From an uncultured Treponema sp. (lineage in GTDB: Bacteria > Spirochaetota > Spirochaetia > Treponematales > Treponemataceae), in contig CAMNGY010000052.1 in NCBI GenBank assembly GCA_946538795.1, positions 1-7,949 on the forward strand: a stretch of DNA of 7,949 nt, given 5' to 3'. The notes under the pieces are model-generated. The model ran no database searches. It was given only the letters and a program-made list of their open reading frames with translations, and had not been told where the DNA came from. Below are positions 1-6,189 of the stretch, piece after piece; position 1 is the first letter of the stretch; every line of letters starts with the position of its first letter. The position numbers were made by a program, and so were the translations under genes.

Positions 1-556
1 TCTCCCAGTCGCGCCTGAGGAGGGCCCAGAGCGTGATGTCGATGAGCTTGCCGCGGCAGAGCTCGTAGTCCCGCATCTCTCCCTCTTTGACGAATCCCAG
101 CCTGCCCGCGAGGGCCTGCGATGCTGTGTTCGGCGGTTCGATGAATGCCTCGATCCTGTTCATATCCGAGCTTGAGAAGGCGAAGTCCAGCACGAGCGTG
201 AGGGCCTCGCCCATTATCCCCCTGCGCTGGTAGTTTCTGTTCAGCTCATAGCCCATCTCGGCCTTCTTGTCGTCATCGGAAAATGCGAAGAGGCCGCATG
301 TTCCGACGAGCTTCGCGTTTTCCCGGAGCACGATGCCCCAGCGGATCATCGTCCTGTCCTTGAGCGACTGCATGAAAAAGCGGGTCTGCCTCCGGGCCTC
401 CTCCATGCTTTTGAACGGGAGCAGGTCGTAATAGCGCATCACCTCGCCGTCGGAGAAAATCTCGAACACATCCTCCGCGTCCCTTTCTTCCAGAGGCCGC
501 AGGACAAGCCGATCCGATTCCAGAATCAAGTTCTTTTCAAAAAGCTCGTCTTTCAT
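1..556 (-). CDS. GNAT N-acetyltransferase, RimJ/RimL-like (3' end beyond window)
   Basis: The reading frame opens at ATG 556 and stays open for 185 codons to the left edge; the stop is outside the window. It reads as an acetyl-CoA-dependent N-acetyltransferase of the RimJ/RimL branch, which acetylates protein N-termini or small amines in the cytoplasm. Visible marks are the N-terminal 'SDRLVLRPLEERDAEDV' strand-helix (residues 14-30), the CoA pyrophosphate loop 'YQRRGIMGEAL' (109-119) with Q110 and G113, and the motif B block from N133 ('NRIEAFIEPPNTAS') ending in 'GRLGF' (151-155). Family members are about 180-190 residues, so little is missing. The upstream GGGG is a weak ribosome site. Its ATG overlaps the TGA of a possible small ORF (ATGA), so translation may be coupled. 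It is the last visible gene of the left operon. Substrate unknown. Confidence 0.88.
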   Translation of the reverse strand, partial: MKDELFEKNLILESDRLVLRPLEERDAEDVFEIFSDGEVMRYYDLLPFKSMEEARRQTRFFMQSLKDRTMIRWGIVLRENAKLVGTCGLFAFSDDDKKAEMGYELNRNYQRRGIMGEALTLVLDFAFSSSDMNRIEAFIEPPNTASQALAGRLGFVKEGEMRDYELCRGKLIDITLWALLRRDWE

Positions 557-690
557 TTTACCCCAATAACATTACCTATGTATATAGAGCCGTGACTTCT
601 CCGGCTCCCCGTCGCCCTGTGCCATGCTAGGCAATCCGCTTGCCGTCTATCCCGCACACGAGCATCTGCAAGCCGTCCTCGCTGGTTCAT
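553..690 (-). CDS. Possible 45-codon small ORF or gene remnant between two GNAT genes
   Basis: An AAGGAG ribosome site (700-705) overlaps the TAA stop of the upstream GNAT gene and lies 9 nt before ATG 690. From there 45 codons stay open to a TGA that overlaps the ATG of the next GNAT gene. This is the layout of a translationally coupled operon gene. The predicted peptide is rich in arginine (starting MNQRGRLADARVRD), has no domain I recognise and could be a non-functional frame. A neighbouring frame over about 629-682 reads 'EDGLQMLVCGIDGKRIA' before a stop, which looks more protein-like, so this may be a decayed gene with a shifted frame. Ranking: remnant or spacer with coupled translation first, real small protein second. 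Confidence 0.25.
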   Translation of the reverse strand: MNQRGRLADARVRDRRQADCLAWHRATGSRRSHGSIYIGNVIGVK

Positions 691-703
691 AGTTGTCATC
701 TCC

Positions 704-1258
704 TTATGTCCGTGATAATTCAAGCCTCATATAGACCAGCTCCTGATAGCCGCTCAGCCGGGACCTGAAGCCCCTGGGGTTCCGCCCGAACTCCACAAAG
801 CCCGCGTCCCTGTACAGGGATACTGCCCGCCCGTTTTCGGCGACGACGTTGAGCTCCAGCTGCCCGTAGCCGGCTTCCCGCGCGCACTCTATGCAGGCGG
901 TCGTGAGGGCCTTGCCCAGCCCCAGACCCCAGTATTCCCGCAGGATGCTGATGCCGAATTCTGCCCGGTGCCTCAGCTTGCACTTCGACCCGACTGCTTC
1001 GATCCCGGCCATGCCCGCGAGCTTCCCGTCAACGAAGGCGAGGATTTCTATCTCGTTCGGGCTTGCCGCCTTTCCGTCCAGAAACTTCGCCTCCTGCTCC
1101 GGGTCATAGCTGTTCTCGTCAGGGTATGATAACAGGTAGTCCGTCTCCGCATGGGTTGCGTTGAAGTTCTCGTAGACGGCCTTCCCGTCCGCCGCCTCCC
1201 CGTTCCTGAGCACCGCCTCTTTCCCGTTTTTTAATGTAATTGGTTGATTGTATTTCAT
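704..1258 (-). CDS. GNAT N-acetyltransferase
   Basis: A complete 184-residue protein of the GNAT superfamily, expected to move an acetyl group from acetyl-CoA to an amine in the cytoplasm. The N-terminal part (1-60) carries 'VLRNGEAADGKAVYENF', typical of the family's first strand and helix. The central strand 'EIEILAFVDGKLAGMAGIEA' (69-88) is followed by motif A, 'AEFGISILREYWGLGLGKAL' (99-118), whose G111-L-G113-L-G115 loop binds CoA. Motif B is 'LELNVVAENGRAVSLYRDAGF' split around N137 and N143. The ATG at 1258 has GAGG about 8 nt upstream. The gene lies 32 nt after the AlbA-type regulator gene, in the same operon. GC-rich codon use resembles the second GNAT rather than the AAA ATPase. Substrate cannot be inferred; the family includes toxins, antibiotic-modifying enzymes and housekeeping enzymes. 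Confidence 0.93.
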   Translation of the reverse strand: MKYNQPITLKNGKEAVLRNGEAADGKAVYENFNATHAETDYLLSYPDENSYDPEQEAKFLDGKAASPNEIEILAFVDGKLAGMAGIEAVGSKCKLRHRAEFGISILREYWGLGLGKALTTACIECAREAGYGQLELNVVAENGRAVSLYRDAGFVEFGRNPRGFRSRLSGYQELVYMRLELSRT

Positions 1259-1290
1259 CTGTTTGTCCTCGTTACCGCCCCGTCCCAGGC

Positions 1291-2721
1291 TTATTTCCCA
1301 TCCTGCACCTCCCAGTGCCCGTTCTTCCTTGCACCGATGCGGATAAGAAAACCATTCTCGCGCAAGCTCTTCAAGGCCCGATTTATAGTTGGCTCTGAAA
1401 AACCTGTTGATTCAATAAGCTTAGGAACTGTTATCGCTGGCTCCCGCTTTATTTCTTCATATACAATTCGTTCTTTTTCCGAGAGATTTATCCTATCATT
1501 TATCCTATCATTTATCCTATCATTTATCCTGTCATTTATTGTGTCATGTACCTGGTCAGCTTGGGTGACAAGCTCGGCATTCCCGTAATTCTCGTTCGGG
1601 AAAACAATGAGGAAATCACCGAAGTCAGTCTTGAACTCAGGCTTCTTCTCAGAATCCCTGTACGCGTCCAAAATCTTCTTGAACCCGCTTCCACGGCGCT
1701 CCATGAAATTGAGGCGGCTGAAAATATCCGCAAGGACGGGATTCCTCCGCCGGGAAGGAATCCTCATCAAATCCTTTCCCTCAAGCGTAGAACAGTCAAT
1801 CATGCCTCCGGGAGAGTAAATCTCAAGGCGGTCATCGAACATATCGATGTGAACTTCGCTTCCAAGCTCAAAATAGTTCCGGTGAATAAGCGCGTTCACC
1901 AAAGCCTCAAGATATGCCCGCTCCGGGTAGTCTGGCATCTCTATCCTGCTCGTGGCGGTCTTTCTCCACGCTTTCCTCGTGTTGCGGCTGATGAAAGCAA
2001 GCCCTTCCTGCAAAAGCGAGATAAGGCTTCCTGAATACTCAGCGTCATCCAAAGCATCTATCAGCCCGGAGGCTTTTGTGAGCCCGTTCCAGCGGGTACA
2101 GAAGACCCGCGAGTGGCGCACGGGCGATTCATCCGCTATGAGCGCGCCCGCATTCGTCAGGTTCCCGTTCGCGTCCAAAATGCCGAACGACTCGTAATCG
2201 GTTTCTTCAAACGAATGCCCGGTTTTCTGAAAATATACCGAGCGCAATTTTGTGAACGCCATATCCTCAAAATTATATGGGGATTTCAGGCTGTCATACG
2301 TCTGCCCGCAACCCTTTACGACAAGCTCCCGCAGCTGGGAAGGCGAAGCCTGGACGCTTTCGTTCCCCACCCGCACGAAGGCGACAAGATGTCCGTCCCC
2401 CTGATAGTAGTAAGGGGTCTGATTTCCCGCATATATGTCCAGGATGATTATACTTTTGCCTTCAATATGCTCAAACGAAAGCTTGAATTCAGGTATCGGA
2501 TTCAGGTGCGTTTTTATAATCTCGCTCATGACCTCCGCGTCATTTCGGGCATTTTCAAGTCCGACGACAGCATCATCGTCAGCAATGCCAAAAATCAGTT
2601 TCCCGCCAAAGGAATTCGCAAAGGCGCTCACGCTCTTGCACCAGCTTTTGGGGCGTTTTTTTTCCAGGGACTGCTTTTTGTCATATTCGGAGCTTTCTCC
2701 GATTATCGCCGAAATATCCAT
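1291..2721 (-). CDS. Schlafen/AlbA_2-domain ATP-binding protein with winged-helix C-terminus
   Basis: A 476-residue protein with the architecture usually annotated as 'ATP-binding protein' or 'putative DNA-binding transcriptional regulator'. The Schlafen AlbA_2 domain spans about 12-135, with E20/K22, 'SAFANSFGGKLIFGIADDD' (32-50) and 'VRVGNESV' (117-124). A RecG-like GHKL ATPase segment (HATPase_c_4) spans about 265-375, with 'EALVNALIHRNY' (272-283), 'DDRLEIYSPGG' (296-306) and 'ERRGSGFKKI' (341-350). A linker of four tandem INDR units (395-410) leads to a winged helix (about 413-472). The ATG at 2721 has AAGGA/GGAGGA just upstream and follows the Nudix stop by 20 nt, so it is co-transcribed. 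Family members are linked to transcription control and some to phage defence; the exact role is unknown. The N-terminal domain could act on DNA or RNA. Confidence 0.92.
   Translation of the reverse strand: MDISAIIGESSEYDKKQSLEKKRPKSWCKSVSAFANSFGGKLIFGIADDDAVVGLENARNDAEVMSEIIKTHLNPIPEFKLSFEHIEGKSIIILDIYAGNQTPYYYQGDGHLVAFVRVGNESVQASPSQLRELVVKGCGQTYDSLKSPYNFEDMAFTKLRSVYFQKTGHSFEETDYESFGILDANGNLTNAGALIADESPVRHSRVFCTRWNGLTKASGLIDALDDAEYSGSLISLLQEGLAFISRNTRKAWRKTATSRIEMPDYPERAYLEALVNALIHRNYFELGSEVHIDMFDDRLEIYSPGGMIDCSTLEGKDLMRIPSRRRNPVLADIFSRLNFMERRGSGFKKILDAYRDSEKKPEFKTDFGDFLIVFPNENYGNAELVTQADQVHDTINDRINDRINDRINDRINLSEKERIVYEEIKREPAITVPKLIESTGFSEPTINRALKSLRENGFLIRIGARKNGHWEVQDGK
1487..1546 (-). 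repeat. 12-bp in-frame tandem repeat coding for INDR units
   Basis: On the plus strand the unit TTTATCCTATCA occurs three times exactly (1487-1522), then once with one change (1523-1534), then as a degenerate fifth copy (1535-1546). Because 12 bp is four codons, copy-number change by slippage would keep the frame. It would lengthen or shorten the INDR linker between the ATPase segment and the winged helix of the host protein. Similar short-repeat linkers are known in AlbA_2-type regulators (from memory). Confidence 0.95.
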
Positions 2722-2741
2722 CGTTCCTTATCCTCCCCCCC

Positions 2742-3224
2742 TCACTTTGCCGTTACGTTCACCAGCGCATTGTATTCCCGGAGGTATAACCCCCGGCGCA
2801 TTTCGTCGCTCGCGGCATACTCCCCGTGTCTTGAGAAGATTTCAATGGCCTCGTCCACGGGAACCCAGCGCGGCTCCATCCCTGCGGACTTTTCCCTCTC
2901 CGTCAGCTTTTGCCCGCATCTGCCTGTGACCTCGCACATGAAATACCTGCTGATATATTTCCAGTCCTCATAGTATTCATCTATCTCAAGCACGCATGCC
3001 GAGGGCTCCGTGACGAGCCCCATTTCTTCCGCGAGCTCCCGCACGCAGCATGAAGCCTCATCCTCACCGTCCTCCATCCCGCCGCCCGGAATCATGTACA
3101 GGCCGGTCTGCGTCTCATACGACAAAAGGATGAGCGTGCCATTCATCACGATTCCCCTGCACGCCGTGCGGGACTTATCCCAATTCCCGGAATAGTTCTC
3201 CCCGGTAATCTCTATCGTTTTCAT
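2742..3224 (-). CDS. Nudix hydrolase
   Basis: A 160-residue Nudix protein, expected to cleave a nucleoside diphosphate linked to another group with the help of Mg2+, in the cytoplasm. The Nudix box is complete at residues 48-70: G-x5-E-x7-R-E-L-x-E-E-x-G-L, with the metal-binding REL-EE core at 62-67. It is preceded by the usual strand ending 'LYMIPGGG' (42-49). The frame is open further upstream to 3401, but ATG 3224 is chosen. It follows a strong AAGGGGGAAG ribosome site and starts 16 nt after the ATPase stop, and the longer N-terminus would be antisense-like sequence inside the ATPase gene. Substrate could be (d)NTP, ADP-ribose, NADH or a capped RNA; nothing visible decides. Second gene of the left operon. 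Confidence 0.93.
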   Translation of the reverse strand: MKTIEITGENYSGNWDKSRTACRGIVMNGTLILLSYETQTGLYMIPGGGMEDGEDEASCCVRELAEEMGLVTEPSACVLEIDEYYEDWKYISRYFMCEVTGRCGQKLTEREKSAGMEPRWVPVDEAIEIFSRHGEYAASDEMRRGLYLREYNALVNVTAK

Positions 3225-3240
3225 GTTTGTGCTTCCCCCT

Positions 3241-4584
3241 TTACTCAGAAAGCTCTTCCAGAACAAATGGAAGCATATATATGGGCTTAAATAGAATCTG
3301 ATTCTTATGTCCGACATCCTTCTGAGAAAAGAGATACTGTTTGTATACCTTCTTCGAGTACTTGTCCGAGAACACAGATATAGACTTATGTGTGTTGACA
3401 TTGGAAGACTTTATTTCAATCGGGACAAGTTTTGCTTTGGAGGCAATCAGAAAATCAACCTCATAATAATGAACGTCGTCCTGCTTTTTCCACGTATGAT
3501 AAAAAAGCCTGTGACCGGCAGAAGCAATTATCTGCGCGGCAACATTCTCATACAGGTATCCCAGATTGACATCAAGCTTGTCACCCAGAAGCTTACTGTA
3601 AATCTCCGTATACGATTTGTCGGCGGAGTTGAAGAGCATCGTCGTGAACAATCCTGTATCCGAAAGATACAGCTTATATGCCTCATCATCGACAGTCGCG
3701 CTCAATGACACGCTGGGATCCATGACGTTATACGATATCAGCGCAGTCTTGGAATCTAGAAGCTGCGAGAAAATCTCTTTGTCCTTGGTCGTAGTCCTTT
3801 TTCTGGTTGCACTTGATATGACATACCGGTTCTTGTTGGCCGCCAGCTGACCTGGTATGGAGTTATACATTTTTGACAACCGACCGCTGTCATCAATCTT
3901 ATAGAAATCTTCCTCGTAAAGCTTCAGAATTCCCCGCTTCACCCTGTCAATATCTTCGAAGTTATTTTGATTGATGTATGCCTCCACAGCCTGAGGCATC
4001 CCGCCGACAGCCATATATATGCGGAAATCACGCATCAATTTCCTGTTGAGCTGCTCACCGACAGCTTTGTTTGTTTTATACAGTTCCCTCAGAACGTTAT
4101 ATGTGTCGGTCCCCACAGCCCATAAGAACTCCTCGTAATCCATAGTGTAGACCTGTATAAAATATTCCTCGGAAGGAATAACGATGTCGGAAACATTTTT
4201 CTTTATGCTTATGAGAGACCCTGTCTCAATATAGCAATAGCGGCCATCTGCCACAAGGTACTTGATTGCCTGTCGCACAAGGGGAGCCTTTTGTATCTCA
4301 TCAAAGATGATGACAGACTCACCAGGATACAACGTTATGCCGGTTGCGGCCTGAAGCCTTAAAAAGAAAATATCAAGGGAAGCGATGTCGTCAAAAACTT
4401 CAAGGATATTTTTCTTGACGTTGGCGAAATCCACTTTTATGTAGGATTTGAAGTTGTTCCGGGCAAATTCTTCGGCGACCGTTGATTTTCCGACGCGCCG
4501 AGCTCCTTCCAGCATCGCCGCGTATCTTGGGGAATACTTCTCCTTCCACTCGGCAAGAGCATCATACACCTTTCTTTTGAACAT
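3241..4584 (-). CDS. AAA ATPase (AAA_14) with C-terminal DUF4143 domain
   Basis: A 447-residue P-loop ATPase with the AAA_14-DUF4143 architecture. Walker A is 'GARRVGKST' (27-35), Walker B is 'VIIFDEIQ' (91-98) with the DE pair for Mg2+ and catalysis, and 'IETGSLISI' (119-127) sits at the sensor-1 position. The DUF4143 half (about 200-447) ends with 'EVDFLI' (375-380) and 'EIKS' (390-393), a D-x(n)-ExK pattern like that of PD-(D/E)XK nuclease folds. Function is unknown for most of this very common family; a nucleic-acid or toxin-related role is often suggested. ATG 4584 is chosen over GTG 4605 because AAAGGGAG lies 7 nt before it and the GTG lies at the predicted -10 box. It is the first gene of the operon and is more AT-rich than its followers, which may mark separate acquisition. 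Confidence 0.93.
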   Translation of the reverse strand: MFKRKVYDALAEWKEKYSPRYAAMLEGARRVGKSTVAEEFARNNFKSYIKVDFANVKKNILEVFDDIASLDIFFLRLQAATGITLYPGESVIIFDEIQKAPLVRQAIKYLVADGRYCYIETGSLISIKKNVSDIVIPSEEYFIQVYTMDYEEFLWAVGTDTYNVLRELYKTNKAVGEQLNRKLMRDFRIYMAVGGMPQAVEAYINQNNFEDIDRVKRGILKLYEEDFYKIDDSGRLSKMYNSIPGQLAANKNRYVISSATRKRTTTKDKEIFSQLLDSKTALISYNVMDPSVSLSATVDDEAYKLYLSDTGLFTTMLFNSADKSYTEIYSKLLGDKLDVNLGYLYENVAAQIIASAGHRLFYHTWKKQDDVHYYEVDFLIASKAKLVPIEIKSSNVNTHKSISVFSDKYSKKVYKQYLFSQKDVGHKNQILFKPIYMLPFVLEELSE

Positions 4585-4602
4585 CAAACCGCTCCCTTTA
4601 CG

Positions 4603-4618
4603 CACATGATAGCATGTG
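4603..4618. promoter_or_regulatory. Perfect 6+4+6 palindrome over the -10 box (candidate operator)
   Basis: CACATG-ATAG-CATGTG is a perfect inverted repeat whose centre and left arm cover the predicted -10 hexamer (4606-4611) of the AAA ATPase operon. A dimeric repressor bound here would block RNA polymerase. The operon itself encodes a winged-helix protein that could be that regulator (inference). It could also be chance. Confidence 0.4.
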
Positions 4619-4634
4619 AGACACTTTTTTACAA
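4606..4634 (-). promoter_or_regulatory. Predicted promoter of the AAA ATPase-Nudix-AlbA-GNAT operon
   Basis: On the minus strand TTGTAA (4634-4629) and TATCAT (4611-4606) are separated by exactly 17 bp, with TGC just before the -10. Transcription would start near 4599, leaving a very short leader of about 14 nt that still holds the AAAGGGAG ribosome site for ATG 4584. The -35 lies inside the first of three 34-bp repeats. Confidence 0.55.
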
Positions 4635-4712
4635 CACTTTGCAGGGCGTTTGGAGCAGTTTTTTACAACACTTTTTAGTATGTTCGGAGCAGTTTTTTAC
4701 AGTACTTATTCC
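4621..4712. repeat. Three 34-bp direct repeats upstream of the AAA ATPase operon
   Basis: The core TTTTTTACAACACTTT begins at 4625 and 4659, and a diverged form (TTTTTTACAGTACTTA) begins at 4693, so the period is exactly 34 bp. The preceding GGAGCAG is shared by copies two and three (from about 4652 and 4686). The third copy decays after about 4710. Each copy carries a TTGTAA- or CTGTAA-like box on the minus strand, and the one nearest the gene serves as the predicted -35. Likely protein-binding sites or duplicated promoter elements; function not shown. Confidence 0.85.
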
Positions 4713-4732
4713 TCCCTGCCCCACTAATAGCC

Positions 4733-4757
4733 GCCGGTTTCCCGAGGACAGGCCGGC
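4733..4757 (-). other. Small GC-rich inverted repeat
   Basis: GCCGG (4733-4737) and CCGGC (4753-4757) can pair around a 15-nt loop in the region between rsgA and the repeats. It is short, has no following U-run and may simply add to the structured 3' region of rsgA. Confidence 0.25.
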
Positions 4758-4774
4758 TGCCCCGCCCGCACGGA

Positions 4775-4806
4775 GTGCCGCCCCCATGACAGGACAGGGA
4801 CGGCAC
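4775..4806 (-). terminator. Strong hairpin 3' of rsgA, possible terminator without U-tract
   Basis: The arms 4775-4784 and 4797-4806 pair over 10 bp (one G-U) around a 12-nt loop, beginning 14 nt after the rsgA stop. No U-rich run follows on the minus strand, so it is not a textbook intrinsic terminator. It may instead protect the 3' end or act with Rho. Confidence 0.4.
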
Positions 4807-4820
4807 AAGCTCCTTCCGGC

Positions 4821-5846
4821 CTACACCTTCCAGCCCCGGTAGCGGTTCTTCTGGTACTCCCTCGTGAACTTCGCGATCTGCATCATCTTCTCTTTGCCCC
4901 ACTGGTTCTCGCTGTGGAGCTTAAGATATGTCTGCCAGCGCTCCTCACTGAGCGAACCGTCCTGCAAGGCCGCACGGACCGCGCAGCCCGGCTCGCAGGT
5001 GTGGGAGCAGTCGCTGAACCTGCACTGGCTGAAAAGAGACGTGACATCCGGGAATGTCTCGTTTATGCCGTCCTCCATGCCGAGCAGGCCGATCTCGCGC
5101 AGGCCGGGGGTATCCATGATCCAGACCCCGTTCTGCAGGCGGAAGAGCTGGCGGTATGTCGTGGTGTGCCGCCCCTTTCCGTCCCCGTCGCGGATGTCGC
5201 TCACTTTCATCAGCGGCGAGCCGTTCAGGGTGTTGAGCAAAGTCGATTTGCCGACGCCGGAGGATCCGACGAAGGCGATCGTCTTGCCCTCCTGCATATA
5301 GGGCGCAAGCTGATCCATGCCGTAGCCGGTCAGCGAGCTGATTGCGATGACGTCCGCCTTGTCGCAGACCGCCCGCGTGATCTCCAGCTTCAGCCCGACG
5401 TCATCGCACAGGTCGGCCTTGGACAGGATTACGACAGGCTTCGCGCCGGTGTTCAGCGTGATGGAAACGTAGCGGGCAATCCTGTTCTCGCTGTAATCCT
5501 GGTTCAGGGACGTGACGATGAACACGTAATCGAAATTTGCGGCGAGCGTCTCCTCGTGAAGGTGCTTCACGTATGATTCCGCATGTCCGCCCCGGTCAGG
5601 GCGTTTGAACGCGCTCGTGCGGGGCAGCACCTCGTCGATGAGCGCGTCCCCGTACTCATTGGTGATGACCTTCACGTAATCCCCGACGACCGGGCATTCC
5701 AGCCCGAGATTGTGAAACTTCCCCTTCAGCGTGCCGGTGAATTCGGAGTCAGGCCGTACCGTGCCGTCTTCGGCGCAGGGCAGGAGGGTAAACAGATTTT
5801 TCTGCACGCATGAGACGCGGGCAGAAATCAGAGTATTTGATTTCAT
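4821..5846 (-). CDS. rsgA: Ribosome small subunit-dependent GTPase A (30S assembly factor)
   Basis: A complete 341-residue RsgA, the GTPase that binds the immature 30S subunit and helps its late maturation and release of assembly factors. The order is that of a circularly permuted GTPase. An OB-fold comes first (about 1-75), then G4 'SKAD' (142-145), G5 'ISS' (169-171), G1 'GSSGVGKST' (194-202), a G2 threonine pair near 228-230 and G3 'DTPG' (245-248). The C-terminal zinc-binding motif has C275, C280, H282 and C288 in 'CRFSDCSHTCEPGC'. ATG 5846 follows AGGA with 7 nt spacing. It has its own promoter and a long leader, and reads alone between the kinase and the AAA operon. All catalytic motifs are intact. 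It could be the only copy or a second paralogue; the window cannot tell. Confidence 0.97.
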   Translation of the reverse strand: MKSNTLISARVSCVQKNLFTLLPCAEDGTVRPDSEFTGTLKGKFHNLGLECPVVGDYVKVITNEYGDALIDEVLPRTSAFKRPDRGGHAESYVKHLHEETLAANFDYVFIVTSLNQDYSENRIARYVSITLNTGAKPVVILSKADLCDDVGLKLEITRAVCDKADVIAISSLTGYGMDQLAPYMQEGKTIAFVGSSGVGKSTLLNTLNGSPLMKVSDIRDGDGKGRHTTTYRQLFRLQNGVWIMDTPGLREIGLLGMEDGINETFPDVTSLFSQCRFSDCSHTCEPGCAVRAALQDGSLSEERWQTYLKLHSENQWGKEKMMQIAKFTREYQKNRYRGWKV

Positions 5847-6007
5847 TTGAATTTCCTAAAAGCGAGAATGCATATCCTGACGGATATTCCAGCGCAGCTC
5901 CGCTCCTAGGACAAGGACTGTGTGACAGCTTTTATGCCAGGCAAGCGGAGGCCGAAACGCAAGAGAAACGAATCATAAATCTATCTCAACCTCCTGAAAA
6001 CTAAGAT
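5847..6007 (-). promoter_or_regulatory. Long 5' leader of rsgA with SD-bearing hairpin
   Basis: From the predicted start near 6007 to ATG 5846 there are about 160 nt. CTATCT (5981-5986) and AGATAG (6004-6009) can pair and present AGGAGG (5990-5995) in the loop. Further down, ATATCC and GGATAT (about 5875-5890) can form another small hairpin around GTCA just before the rsgA ribosome site. I recognise no known riboswitch. The layout suggests control at the level of leader translation or attenuation. Confidence 0.35.
5932..5976 (-). CDS. Possible 14-codon upstream ORF in the rsgA leader
   Basis: ATG 5976 starts a 14-residue frame, MIRFSCVSASACLA, ending at TAA 5932. The best ribosome site in the leader, AGGAGG, lies 13 nt before this ATG, which is longer than ideal. 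Two cysteines and four serines stand out, but no regulatory codon run is obvious. It could be a leader peptide that tunes rsgA, or a chance frame after a strong SD-like sequence. Confidence 0.25.
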   Translation of the reverse strand: MIRFSCVSASACLA

Positions 6008-6013
6008 AGTTCC

Positions 6014-6042
6014 CTTATAGCACAATTCAAAACTTTATGCAA
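6014..6042 (-). promoter_or_regulatory. Predicted promoter of rsgA
   Basis: On the minus strand TTGCAT (6042-6037) and TATAAG (6019-6014) are separated by exactly 17 bp, with TGTGC before the -10. The surroundings are AT-rich, as expected for a sigma70-type promoter. Transcription would begin near 6007. It makes rsgA independent of the kinase gene. Confidence 0.6.
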
Positions 6043-6093
6043 GCCATGAATCAATTTTTTACCGCCTGCAGTTTTGTCTTCTATATTGTCGCA

Positions 6094-6173
6094 CTACAGG
6101 GACATCACGTATATCTGGCAGGGATTCTTCTCGTCCGCATCGGTGATCTGCTGCATCATAACTGTCCCTGCAG
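6094..6173 (-). other. Long-range inverted repeat after the sensor kinase gene
   Basis: On the minus strand CTGCAGGGACA (6173-6163) can pair with TGTCCCTGTAG (6104-6094) over 11 bp with one G-U, enclosing 58 nt. The internal GCAGGGA (6118-6124, plus strand) offers an alternative partner for the 6163-6173 arm. No U-run follows. It starts 16 nt after the kinase stop and could stabilise or end that transcript. The stretch 5847-6189 holds this structure, the rsgA promoter and the leader, and no supported gene. Confidence 0.4.
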
Positions 6174-6189
6174 CAAGGATACACGAGAT

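Noticed and set aside
1244..1588. Plus-strand frame with repeated SFIL units
   Set aside because: The repeats are the antisense reading of the 12-bp INDR tandem repeat.
2113..2973. Plus-strand open frame of 286 codons
   Set aside because: It lies antisense across the AlbA-type and Nudix genes, both of which have clear domain motifs. It shows no domain signature and is a shadow of GC-rich coding.
3225..3401. Longer N-terminus of the Nudix gene
   Set aside because: It would sit inside the 3' end of the ATPase gene and lacks Nudix-like sequence, while the internal ATG has a strong ribosome site.
1..4584. Integron cassette array (GNAT, Nudix and ATPase genes in a row)
   Set aside because: Gaps of 13-32 nt are too short for attC sites and no integrase is present.
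4621..4712. CRISPR array
   Set aside because: Only three decaying units with about 14 bp between cores, no constant repeat-spacer form and no cas genes.
4606..4842. Plus-strand frame of 78 codons over the 34-bp repeats
   Set aside because: It is made of the repeats and GC-rich intergenic sequence and overlaps the predicted promoter. No ribosome site or domain supports it.
4914..5576. Plus-strand open frame of 220 codons
   Set aside because: Antisense to rsgA, whose GTPase and zinc motifs are complete; composition is that of a mirror frame.
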